Positions 54,295-62,131 of a stretch of DNA of 64,000 nucleotides are shown piece after piece. The notes beneath the pieces are model-generated. The model had not been told where the DNA came from and did not search any database. It saw only the letters and a list, made by a program, of their open reading frames with translations. The stretch is taken from assembly GCF_008704795.1 (NCBI RefSeq), contig NZ_CP023690.1, positions 2,056,501-2,120,500 on the forward strand, read 5' to 3'. The number at the start of each line of letters is the position of its first letter. Within the stretch, counting starts at the first letter, position 1. A program made the position numbers and the translations under genes. This stretch comes from Streptomyces spectabilis (GTDB lineage Bacteria > Actinomycetota > Actinomycetes > Streptomycetales > Streptomycetaceae).

Positions 54295-55455
54295 CTAGTC
54301 CCTCGCCAGGCCGAAGCGGGCGCGCAGGCCCGTGCGTTCGTCCGCGGCGACCGCCGCCGCGCCGTCCGTCACCGTCTCGTACACCGACAGGATGTCCGCG
54401 CCGACCGTCGACCAGTCGAAGCGGCGCACGTGCTTGCTACCCCGTTCGCGCAGCTCCTCGCGGCGCTTGGGGTCGCCGAGCAGGCGCACCGCGGCCTCGG
54501 CGAGCGACTCCGCGTCCTCGTTCGCGAACAGGTCGCCCGCCGCGCCCTGGTCGAGGACCTGCGCGAAGGCGTCGAGATCGCTGGCGAGCACGGGGGCGCC
54601 CGCCGACATCGCCTCGACGAGGATGATGCCGAAGCTCTCGCCGCCGGTGTTCGGCGCGACGTACACGTCGACGCTGCGCAGCAGCCGTGCCTTGTCCGCG
54701 TCGCTGACCATGCCGAGGAACTCCACGCGCTCGCGCAGCGCGGCCGGGAGCGAGGCCACGGCCTCCTCCTCGTCGCCGCGCCCGGCGACGAGCAGCCGCG
54801 CGTCCGGGCACTCCGCGAAGATCCGGGGCAGCGCCTTCATCAGGACCGGCAGGCCCTTGCGGGGCTCGTCGATGCGGCCGATGAAGCCGAGCGTCTGCCC
54901 CTGCCACTCGGGCTTGGGCTCGGCGTCGGCGAAGAAGTCGACGTCCACGCCGTTCGGAATGACGACGGCGTCGCCGCCCAGGTGCTCGACCAGCGTGCGG
55001 CGGGCGTACTCACTGACCGCGATGCGCGCGCTGATCTTCTCCAGGGCGGGCTGCAGGATCGGGTACGCCGCGATCATGGCCCGGGAGCGCGGGTTGGACG
55101 TGTGGAACGTCGCCACGATCGGTCCCTGCGCCGCCCAGCACGTCAGCAGGCCCAGCGACGGCGAGGTCGGCTCGTGGATGTGGATGACGTCGAAGGTGCC
55201 GTCGTGCAGCCAGCGGCGCACCCGCGCGGCCGACAGGAAGCCGAAGTTGAGCCGCGCCACCGAGCCGTTGTACGGAACCGGCACGGCACGGCCCGCCGAC
55301 ACCACGTACGGCGGCAGGGGGGTCTCGTCGTCCGCCGGAGCGAGGACGGACACCTCATGCCCCAGGCGGATGAGGTGCTCGGCCAGATCGCGGATGTGGA
55401 ACTGGACGCCGCCCGGCACGTCCCACGAGTACGGGCAGACGATGCCGACCTTCAC
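54295..55455 (-). CDS. pimA: Phosphatidyl-myo-inositol mannosyltransferase (GT4)
   Basis: 386 residues. It puts the first mannose from GDP-mannose on phosphatidylinositol at the inner face of the membrane. The GT-B fold is visible: MKVGIVCPYSWDVPGGVQFHIRDLAEHL at the N-terminus, IHEPTSPSLGLLT mid-protein, and the nucleotide-binding GGESFGIILVEAMSAGAPV with the E-x7-E pair. Its start overlaps the acyltransferase stop by 4 bases. Placement between pgsA and pdxS fits PimA. Confidence 0.92.
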   Translation of the reverse strand: MKVGIVCPYSWDVPGGVQFHIRDLAEHLIRLGHEVSVLAPADDETPLPPYVVSAGRAVPVPYNGSVARLNFGFLSAARVRRWLHDGTFDVIHIHEPTSPSLGLLTCWAAQGPIVATFHTSNPRSRAMIAAYPILQPALEKISARIAVSEYARRTLVEHLGGDAVVIPNGVDVDFFADAEPKPEWQGQTLGFIGRIDEPRKGLPVLMKALPRIFAECPDARLLVAGRGDEEEAVASLPAALRERVEFLGMVSDADKARLLRSVDVYVAPNTGGESFGIILVEAMSAGAPVLASDLDAFAQVLDQGAAGDLFANEDAESLAEAAVRLLGDPKRREELRERGSKHVRRFDWSTVGADILSVYETVTDGAAAVAADERTGLRARFGLARD

Positions 55456-56396
55456 GGCGTCCCCTCACCCCGGGGTCCGGCCGCCGCCCGGGGCGCCTTC
55501 GCCGGGTCCAGATCCGCCAGCCACAGACGCTGCAGCATGTGCCAGTCCTCCGGGTGCTCGGCGATGCCTGTGGCGAAGGCGTCGGCGAGCTCCTGGGTCA
55601 TGGCCGCCGTCTTCTCCGCGCGGGTGCCCGTCGCGGGGACCTCGACGGGCGGGTGCACACGGCCGCGCATCACCGGCGACGCGTCGTACCAGAGCGTCAC
55701 CGGCAGGAGCAGGGCGCCCGTCTGCTGGGCGAGCGCGGCGGGCCCCGCGGGCATCCGCGCGGTCTCGCCGAAGAACTTCACCTCGACGCCGGACGCCGAC
55801 AGGTCCCGGTCGGCCACCAGGCAGACGAGCCCGCCCGCGCGCAGCCGCCGGGCGAGGGTGCCGAAGGCCGAGCCGCCGGTGTGCGGCAGGACCTCCATGC
55901 CCAGGCCGCTGCGGTAGGCCACGAAGCGGTCATACAGGGACTCGGGCTTCTGCCGCTCCTGCACGGTCGTGAACGGCGTCTTCAGCTTCGTGGTGACCCA
56001 GGCGCCCGCCAGGTCCCAGTTGCCCAGGTGCGGCAGGGCGAGGACGACGCCCCTGCCGCTGTCCAGGCCGTCGGTCAGATGGTGCAGGTCCTGGGGCGTG
56101 AAGCCGTTCTTGATGCGGTCCTCGCTCCAGGCCGGAAGCCGGAAGGACTCCATCCAGTAGCGCATGTACGACCGCATGCCCGCCTTGGACAGCTCCGCGA
56201 GGCGCTGCGGCGTCGCGTCGGGCACCACGCGCGCGTAGTTGGCCTCCAGGCGGAGGACGCCCTTGCCGCGGCGCTTCCACGCGAGGTCCGCGATGCCGCG
56301 GCCCAGGCGCACGGCGGCCGGCTCGGGCAGCTTCTTGACGGTGCTCCAGCCCACCCCGTACAGCGCGTCCGTCAGCTTGTCCGCGGCGCGGCTCAT
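55452..56396 (-). CDS. patA: Phosphatidylinositol mannoside acyltransferase (LpxL/HtrB family)
   Basis: 314 residues from the ATG at 56396. It acylates the mannose of PIM lipids. The family H-x4-D motif is LPHLGNWD, with ADRDLSASGVEVKFFGE and VTLWYDASPVMRGRVHPPVEV. It overlaps pgsA and pimA by 4 bases each, so pgsA-patA-pimA form one coupled unit. The long upstream frame is the antisense shadow of nothing real. The symbol is by context, taken from mycobacteria. Confidence 0.9.
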   Translation of the reverse strand: MSRAADKLTDALYGVGWSTVKKLPEPAAVRLGRGIADLAWKRRGKGVLRLEANYARVVPDATPQRLAELSKAGMRSYMRYWMESFRLPAWSEDRIKNGFTPQDLHHLTDGLDSGRGVVLALPHLGNWDLAGAWVTTKLKTPFTTVQERQKPESLYDRFVAYRSGLGMEVLPHTGGSAFGTLARRLRAGGLVCLVADRDLSASGVEVKFFGETARMPAGPAALAQQTGALLLPVTLWYDASPVMRGRVHPPVEVPATGTRAEKTAAMTQELADAFATGIAEHPEDWHMLQRLWLADLDPAKAPRAAAGPRGEGTP

Positions 56397-57067
56397 GAGG
56401 CGGTCCCGCTCCGCTGGGCGGCTTCCCGCGCGGCCTCGGCGTCCGCCTCTGCGGACTCGCGGCGCACCGTCACGACGCGCTGCACGAGCGTGACGAGGCT
56501 GCCGACGGCCACGATCCACAGGGCCACGGGCAGCAGGACGTCGATGCCGGGCACCCCGAACTTGTGCAGTCCCGCGAAGCCCGCGGCGACGAGCGAGATC
56601 ACCAGGCGCTCGGCGCGCTCCACCAGGCCGTTCACCGCCACGGGCAGGCCGATCGCCTCGCCGCGCGCCTTCGTGTACGACACCACCTGGCCGCTGGCCA
56701 GGCAGAAGATCGAGACGGCGCACAGGATGTTGTCGTCGCCCGAGCCCGCGTACCAGAGCGCGAAGCCGCCGAAGATCGCGCCGTCGGCGACCCGGTCGAG
56801 CGTCGAGTCGAGGAACGCGCCCCAGCGGCTGGAGCGGCCCAGCTGACGTGCCATGTTGCCGTCGACGAGGTCCGAGAACACGAACAGCGTGATGACGACC
56901 GTGCCCCAGAAGAACTCCCCGCGGGGGTAGAAGACCAGCGCTCCCGCCATCACTCCGGCCGTACCGATGAGCGTGACCGTGTCGGGGCTGACCCCGCGAC
57001 GGATGAGAAACGCGGCGAACGGCGTGAGGACACGCGTGAAAAACGCACGCGCGTACTTGTTCAGCAT
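56393..57067 (-). CDS. pgsA: CDP-alcohol phosphatidyltransferase (phosphatidylinositol phosphate synthase)
   Basis: 224 residues with about six transmembrane segments. The complete CDP-alcohol motif is present: D66, D69-G70, A73-R74, G83, D87 and D91 (DLVDGNMAR then GAFLDSTLD). In actinobacteria the enzyme at this place joins CDP-diacylglycerol and inositol phosphate. It is first of the pgsA-patA-pimA unit; its 260-base upstream region is shared with the divergent EF-G2 gene. Confidence 0.92.
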   Translation of the reverse strand: MLNKYARAFFTRVLTPFAAFLIRRGVSPDTVTLIGTAGVMAGALVFYPRGEFFWGTVVITLFVFSDLVDGNMARQLGRSSRWGAFLDSTLDRVADGAIFGGFALWYAGSGDDNILCAVSIFCLASGQVVSYTKARGEAIGLPVAVNGLVERAERLVISLVAAGFAGLHKFGVPGIDVLLPVALWIVAVGSLVTLVQRVVTVRRESAEADAEAAREAAQRSGTAS

Positions 57068-57327
57068 GGCCTTCCCGAGGGTCGGTGCGCACGGCGGCCC
57101 CGTTGGCCACCGGCCGACCCATCGTAGTCACGCCCCGGACACGGCGGCTCGCCCCCTCACGATCGCGTACGACGTATGGACGCACAGTGACGCAAGTGGA
57201 AAGCTCGGAAGCACCGCGGGCGTCGTCGGAGCCGCCCCCGCACGCGGGTCCCGCGTGTCCGCGCTTCAGCCAGCATCCCCGAGGGGGCTGTGCCTCCTCA
57301 CCACGCACGTAACCGGGAGGCCAAGGC

Positions 57328-59535
57328 ATGGGCGACAAGGCGAACGCACACCCCGGAGCCGCCGGCAGGGCAGCGACGGCCGACCATCCCGCGTCCGTAC
57401 GGAATGTGGTGCTGGTCGGCCACAGCGGATCGGGCAAGACGACTCTGGTGGAGGCCCTCGCGCTCACCGCGGGGGCGGTGAACCGGGCGGGCCGCGTGGA
57501 GGACGGCACGGCGGTCTCCGACTACGACGAGATCGAGCACCGGCAGCAGCGCTCGGTCCAGCTGTCCCTCGTCCCCGTCGAATGGGGCGGCTACAAGATC
57601 AACATCCTGGATACGCCCGGCTACGCCGACTTCGTCGGAGAGCTGAGGGCCGGTCTGCGCGCGGCGGACGCGGCCCTCTTCGTCGTCTCGGCGGCCGAGG
57701 GCGCCGAGGGCATCACGGGCGCCACCCGCATGGTCTGGGAGGAGTGCGCCGCCGTCGGCATGCCCCGGGCCATCGTCGTCACCCACCTGGAATCCGCGCG
57801 CGCGGACTTCACACAGATGACGCGCACCTGCGCCGAGGCGTTCGGCGCCGACGACCCCGACGCGGTCCTGCCCCTGTACCTGCCGCTGCACGGCGAGCCG
57901 GGGCCCGACGGACACGCACCCGTCACCGGACTCATCGGCCTGCTGTCCCAGCGCGTCTACGACTACGCCTCGGGCGAACGCAAGGAGTCCGAGCCGGGCG
58001 ACGACCAGCTGCCCGCCATCGAGGAAGCGCGCAACAAGCTCATCGAGGGCATCATCGCCGAGAGCGAGGACGAGTCCCTCATGGACCGCTACCTCGGCGG
58101 CGAGGAGATCGACTTCAAGACCCTCGTGGACGACCTGGAGCGGGCCGTCGCCCGAGGCATCTTCCACCCGGTGCTCGCCGCCGCCCCAGCCGCCGAGGGC
58201 GCCCGCCAGGGCATCGGCACCGTCGAGCTCCTGGAGCTGGTCACCGGCGGCTTCCCGACCCCTCTGGAGCACCCCGCGCCCGCCGTCACCACACCCAACG
58301 GCGCACCCCGGCCCGCCCTCACCTGCGACCCCGAAGGACCCCTGGTCGCCGAGGTCGTCAAGACGGCGTCCGACCCGTACGTCGGCCGGATCTCGCTGGT
58401 CCGCGTCTTCTCCGGCACCCTCCGGCCCGACGAGACCGTGCACGTCTCCGGACACGGCCTCGCCGACCGCGGCCACGAGGACCACGACGTCGACGAGCGC
58501 GTCGGCGCCCTCTCCGCGCCCTTCGGCAAACAGCAGCGCACCCTCTCCCAGGCCATCGCGGGCGACCTGGCCTGCGTCGCCAAGCTCAACCGCGCGGAGA
58601 CCGGCGACACCCTCTCCGCCAAGGACGCCCCGCTCCTCATGGAGCCCTGGGACATGCCCGACCCCCTCCTGCCGCTCGCCATCCAGGCACACAGCAAGGC
58701 CGACGAGGACAAGCTCTCCCAGGGCCTCTCCCGCCTCGTCGCCGAAGACCCCACCATGCGCCTGGAACAGAACCAGGACACCCACCAGGTCGTCCTGTGG
58801 TGCCTCGGCGAGGCCCACGCCGACGTCGCCCTGGAGCGGCTGCGCAGCCGCTACGGCGTCCAGGTGGACGTCATCCCGCACAAGGTGTCCCTGCGCGAGA
58901 CCTTCGCGGCCAAGTCCGCGGGGCGCGGCCGCCACGTCAAACAGTCCGGCGGCCACGGCCAGTACGCCATCTGCGAGATCGAGGTCGAACCGCTGCCCGG
59001 AGGCAGCGGCATCGAGTTCGTCGACAAGGTCGTCGGCGGGGCGGTGCCGCGCCAGTTCATCCCCTCCGTGGAGAAGGGCGTCCGCGCCCAGGCCGCCAAG
59101 GGCGTCGCCGCGGGCTACGCGCTCATCGACGTGCGCGTCACGCTCCTCGACGGCAAGGCCCACTCCGTGGACTCCTCCGACGCCGCCTTCCAGACCGCCG
59201 GCGCCCTCGCCCTGCGCGAGGCCGCCGCGGGCACCGCCATCCACCTCCTCGAACCCGTCGCCGACGTCCAGGTCCTCATCGCCGACGAGTACGTGGGCGC
59301 GGTCATGAGCGACCTGTCCGGCAGACGCGGCCGCGTCGTCGGCACCGAACAGGCGCCCGGCGGACGCACCCTCGTCCGCGCGGAGGTGCCCGAGATCGAG
59401 ATCGGCCGGTACGCCGTCGACCTCAGATCCCTGTCCCAGGGCACGGCCCGCTTCAGCCGCGCCTACGCCCGGCACGAACCGATGCCCCCGCAACTGGCCC
59501 ACAAGATTCGCGAACAGGCCCAGGACACCGCCTAG
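57328..59535 (+). CDS. EF-G-like GTPase (EF-G2) with altered G2 and G4 motifs
   Basis: 735 residues from the ATG at 57328 (preceded by GGGAGG). The EF-G domain order is kept. G1 is GHSGSGKT (31-38) and G3 is DTPGYADF (95-102). The G2 region reads QQRSVQLS instead of the usual GIT, and the guanine-specifying NKxD is THLE (152-155), so nucleotide specificity or hydrolysis may differ. The C-terminal domains carry RGRHVKQSGGHGQYA and FSRAYARHEPMPP. A paralogue of the housekeeping fusA, probably specialised. It is opposite in strand to its neighbours pgsA and the HIT gene. Confidence 0.88.
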   Translation: MGDKANAHPGAAGRAATADHPASVRNVVLVGHSGSGKTTLVEALALTAGAVNRAGRVEDGTAVSDYDEIEHRQQRSVQLSLVPVEWGGYKINILDTPGYADFVGELRAGLRAADAALFVVSAAEGAEGITGATRMVWEECAAVGMPRAIVVTHLESARADFTQMTRTCAEAFGADDPDAVLPLYLPLHGEPGPDGHAPVTGLIGLLSQRVYDYASGERKESEPGDDQLPAIEEARNKLIEGIIAESEDESLMDRYLGGEEIDFKTLVDDLERAVARGIFHPVLAAAPAAEGARQGIGTVELLELVTGGFPTPLEHPAPAVTTPNGAPRPALTCDPEGPLVAEVVKTASDPYVGRISLVRVFSGTLRPDETVHVSGHGLADRGHEDHDVDERVGALSAPFGKQQRTLSQAIAGDLACVAKLNRAETGDTLSAKDAPLLMEPWDMPDPLLPLAIQAHSKADEDKLSQGLSRLVAEDPTMRLEQNQDTHQVVLWCLGEAHADVALERLRSRYGVQVDVIPHKVSLRETFAAKSAGRGRHVKQSGGHGQYAICEIEVEPLPGGSGIEFVDKVVGGAVPRQFIPSVEKGVRAQAAKGVAAGYALIDVRVTLLDGKAHSVDSSDAAFQTAGALALREAAAGTAIHLLEPVADVQVLIADEYVGAVMSDLSGRRGRVVGTEQAPGGRTLVRAEVPEIEIGRYAVDLRSLSQGTARFSRAYARHEPMPPQLAHKIREQAQDTA

Positions 59536-59550
59536 TTGGGCCGCACTGGC

Positions 59551-59592
59551 CGAATGCCGCCCGCTCCGCCTCCTCCTCGCGGGCGGCATTCG
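59551..59592 (+). terminator. EF-G2 terminator hairpin
   Basis: Perfect 14-bp stem CGAATGCCGCCCGC with GCGGGCGGCATTCG around a 14-base pyrimidine-rich loop, 15 bases after the EF-G2 stop. Confidence 0.75.
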
Positions 59593-59600
59593 ACCGACAC

Positions 59601-59630
59601 CTGACGGATGTCGGTGGGCCCCGATACGCT
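59601..59630 (+). promoter_or_regulatory. Possible promoter for the 551-residue membrane protein gene
   Basis: CTGACG (59601-59606), an 18-base spacer and TACGCT (59625-59630) resemble a vegetative promoter right after the EF-G2 terminator. It would give a leader of about 110 bases. Weak evidence. Confidence 0.3.
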
Positions 59631-59748
59631 GATGACCTGATCAACAGCCGTACCGGCCAGGTCAACAGGTGTGCCGGGCCGCACAGTCGGGAAACAAGGC
59701 AATCGGGAAGGGCCGCGGCGGTCAGCGGCGCGGCGATGGGGGCGGCAG

Positions 59749-61404
59749 GTGGCGGACGACGCATTCGACTTCAGGCCAGGGGCCCAGGTACCGCTCTCCG
59801 GCGCCGCCGGACAGACCGCGGCCACCCACGCCCTGGCCTCCGCGGCATACCGCGACGGCGAGGTCGACGAGATCCTCAAGGCCAACAACGACTGGCACAA
59901 GTCCGTGGTGAAACCGGGCCTCTGGTCCCTGTTCAAGCCCAGCCTCGGCGAGGCCTTCGCCAGAACGGTCCAGGTGCGGATGCTCGGCGGCGCCCGCAGC
60001 CCCCTCATCCAGGCCTTCGGCATCGACCCGCAGTCCGTCGTCGAGCACTGCCTCGCCGCCACCGGCATCCGCCGCCACCGCGACAGCTGGCTCACCCTCG
60101 TCATGGCCGTGTGCGGACTGCTCTTCCTGCCCGGCCTGCTCGCCTGGCTCCTGGTCTTCACCGCCCGCCGCTGGATCACCAAGCAGAAGGACAAGCGCAC
60201 CCAGGCGATCGCCACGGCCCTCCTCGTCGCCGTCGGAGTCGTCGTGGTCATCCTCCTCGTCAAGCTGCCCTTCCACGGCCTCCTGGCCTGGTATCTGCGC
60301 CTGTGCCCCGTGGTGCCCGTCATCGGCTGGTTCTGGGCCAAGCACATAGCCGAAGGCACCGCCAAGGACCTGCGCGAGCGGTGGAGCGCGCTCCTCTCCG
60401 GCGGCGGCATCGGCGCGAAGATTCCCGAAGCCGTGCCCGGCAGCCCCGGCGACGCCTCCGCCGAGCGCCTGCGCCAGGGCCTCGCCCGCCTCTCCGCCGA
60501 GCAGCAGAGCAACTCCGTCTTCTACGCGGGCCCCAAGGGAATACTGGGCATGGGCACCCGCTGGGGCAGCTGGCAGCTCGCCGAGGAGCTCGTCCCCCGC
60601 GAGGACGGCAAGGAGATCAACCCGTTCCGCAGCTGGGACGTCATACGGGCGGTGCACGACCAGCTCCGCATGCTCGAGCGCGGCCCGCTGCACACCGGCG
60701 GCTTCACCACCCCGTCGATAAGGCACTGGATCGTCACCCCCGTCGGGGAGAACGCCGGCTCGGTCTCCCGCCCCTCCGGCACGGACGTCGAGGCCTTCCA
60801 GATCAAGGGCCACGAAATACAGCGCATCTGCAACGAGCAGCAGTTCGGCAGCGGCGACCGCCACTACCTGGGCGTGCAGTTCACGCTCTGGGACGGCCAG
60901 CTCGTCATCACCATGCTGATCACGGTGACGGTCCTGCACGAGACCCTGCGCATCGAGGTCACCGGCCACGCCCTGGGCCCCGTGCACTCGCTGTTCACCA
61001 GCAAGCCCTCGCCCAAGACCAAGACGGTCAGCAAGACCATCAAGTTCTGGGAGACCACGACCCGCAGCCTCCCGCTCGTCGACGCCCAGGAGGTCGTGCG
61101 CCTCGCGGTCCGCGCCCCCTTCACGTGGTATCCGCCGATCCTGGACTACCTCGGCGGCAAGCTGGTCCTGCCCGAGCCCTTCGGCCTGCGCCACGCCTGG
61201 GCGGACAAGCCCTGGCGGCACCGCTTCATGGCCGACGACGCGCTGCGCGCCGCCACCCCGGTCCTGCGCGTCGTCCACACGGCCGCCATCAAGGTCCTGG
61301 AGGAGAACGGCGTGAACACCGACCGCTTCAGCGGCCGCGCCACCTTCCTCAGCGGCGCGGTCCAAGACCCCATGCCGCGCCAGGCGGACGTCTACGGCGC
61401 GTAA
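59749..61404 (+). CDS. Membrane protein of unknown function
   Basis: 551 residues from the GTG at 59749, which has a G-rich ribosome site; a longer frame from 59671 has none. A cytoplasmic start (1-110, with ANNDWHKSVVKPGLW) leads to three hydrophobic segments (about 115-138, 152-172, 178-197). A large soluble part follows (about 205-551) with a further hydrophobic strand region (QLVITMLITVTVLHETLRIEVTG) and SKPSPKTKTVSKTIKFWETT. No catalytic motif or known domain is recognised. It is downstream of the EF-G-like gene, on the same strand, after a terminator. Confidence 0.75.
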   Translation: MADDAFDFRPGAQVPLSGAAGQTAATHALASAAYRDGEVDEILKANNDWHKSVVKPGLWSLFKPSLGEAFARTVQVRMLGGARSPLIQAFGIDPQSVVEHCLAATGIRRHRDSWLTLVMAVCGLLFLPGLLAWLLVFTARRWITKQKDKRTQAIATALLVAVGVVVVILLVKLPFHGLLAWYLRLCPVVPVIGWFWAKHIAEGTAKDLRERWSALLSGGGIGAKIPEAVPGSPGDASAERLRQGLARLSAEQQSNSVFYAGPKGILGMGTRWGSWQLAEELVPREDGKEINPFRSWDVIRAVHDQLRMLERGPLHTGGFTTPSIRHWIVTPVGENAGSVSRPSGTDVEAFQIKGHEIQRICNEQQFGSGDRHYLGVQFTLWDGQLVITMLITVTVLHETLRIEVTGHALGPVHSLFTSKPSPKTKTVSKTIKFWETTTRSLPLVDAQEVVRLAVRAPFTWYPPILDYLGGKLVLPEPFGLRHAWADKPWRHRFMADDALRAATPVLRVVHTAAIKVLEENGVNTDRFSGRATFLSGAVQDPMPRQADVYGA

Positions 61405-61407
61405 GCG

Positions 61408-61492
61408 CTCCGCTGGGGCGCGGTGCCGAATCTGCGGGCCGGCTGTGGCCGGTCGCGCAGTTCCCCGCGCCCCTTCGGGGCGCTTCCGCGCC
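61408..61492. repeat. Copy of a dispersed Streptomyces intergenic palindromic element
   Basis: The stretch between two converging genes contains CTGCGGGCCGGCTGTGGCC and GGTCGCGCAGTTCCCCGC, sequence that I recognise as a very common Streptomyces intergenic element. GGGGCGCGG (61415-61423) pairs with CCGCGCCCC (61465-61473), and CTGCG with CGCAG inside. An overlapping hairpin GCGCCCC-TTC-GGGGCGC (61467-61483) competes with the long fold. It probably works as a terminator for both genes. Confidence 0.65.
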
Positions 61493-62053
61493 CTAGGCCG
61501 CGGGCCATGCCTCCGCGAGCATCTTGCGGGTGTCGGCCAGGAGTTGGGGCAGCACCTTGGTGTGCCCGACGACGGGCATGAAGTTCGTGTCGCCGCCCCA
61601 GCGCGGCACGATGTGCTGGTGCAGATGCGCGGCGATGCCCGCGCCCGCGACCGTGCCCTGGTTCATCCCCAGGTTGAAGCCGTGCGCGCCCGACGCCGCG
61701 CGCAGCGCGGTCATCGCCTGCTTGGTCAGCTCGGCCAGCTCGAGGGTCTCCGGACCCGTCAGCTCCGTGTAGTCCGCGACGTGCCGGTAGGGGACCGTCA
61801 TCAGATGCCCGCCGTTGTACGGGTAGAGGTTGAGCACCGCGTACACGTGCTCGCCCCGTTTGAGGATCAGCCCGTCCTCGTCCGACTTGGCCGGGATGGA
61901 GCAGAACGGGCAGCCGTCGTCGGCCCCCGAACCGGTCGGCTTGTTCTCGCCTTGGATGTACGCCATCCGATGGGGCGTCCACAGGCGCTGGAACGCGTCC
62001 TGCGTCCCCACTCCGATCTGCTGCTCCGGCTCACTCGTCATGGTGGTCAGCAT
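61493..62053 (-). CDS. HIT-domain protein (AP4A phosphorylase-like)
   Basis: 186 residues from the ATG at 62053; ATG at 62041 and GTG at 62062 are also possible, as none has a clear ribosome site. The histidine triad is AHLHQHIVPRW. The N-terminal CPFCSIPAK Cys pair and NLYPYNGGHLMTVP are family sequence. Such proteins cleave dinucleoside polyphosphates or nucleotide adducts. In mycobacteria this gene is directly before pgsA; here two plus-strand genes separate them. thrS is upstream. Confidence 0.9.
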   Translation of the reverse strand: MLTTMTSEPEQQIGVGTQDAFQRLWTPHRMAYIQGENKPTGSGADDGCPFCSIPAKSDEDGLILKRGEHVYAVLNLYPYNGGHLMTVPYRHVADYTELTGPETLELAELTKQAMTALRAASGAHGFNLGMNQGTVAGAGIAAHLHQHIVPRWGGDTNFMPVVGHTKVLPQLLADTRKMLAEAWPAA

Positions 62054-62073
62054 ATTCGCCACCGGGAGCGCGA

Positions 62074-62105
62074 CGAGGGGCGGCCCCGAACGGGACCGCC
62101 CCTCG
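62074..62105 (-). terminator. thrS terminator hairpin
   Basis: Perfect 10-bp stem CGAGGGGCGG with CCGCCCCTCG, with further partial pairing in a 12-base loop, 26 bases after the thrS stop and 20 bases before the HIT gene start. Confidence 0.75.
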
Positions 62106-62131
62106 CAGCCGGGCCGTGACGCGGGCGGGCG

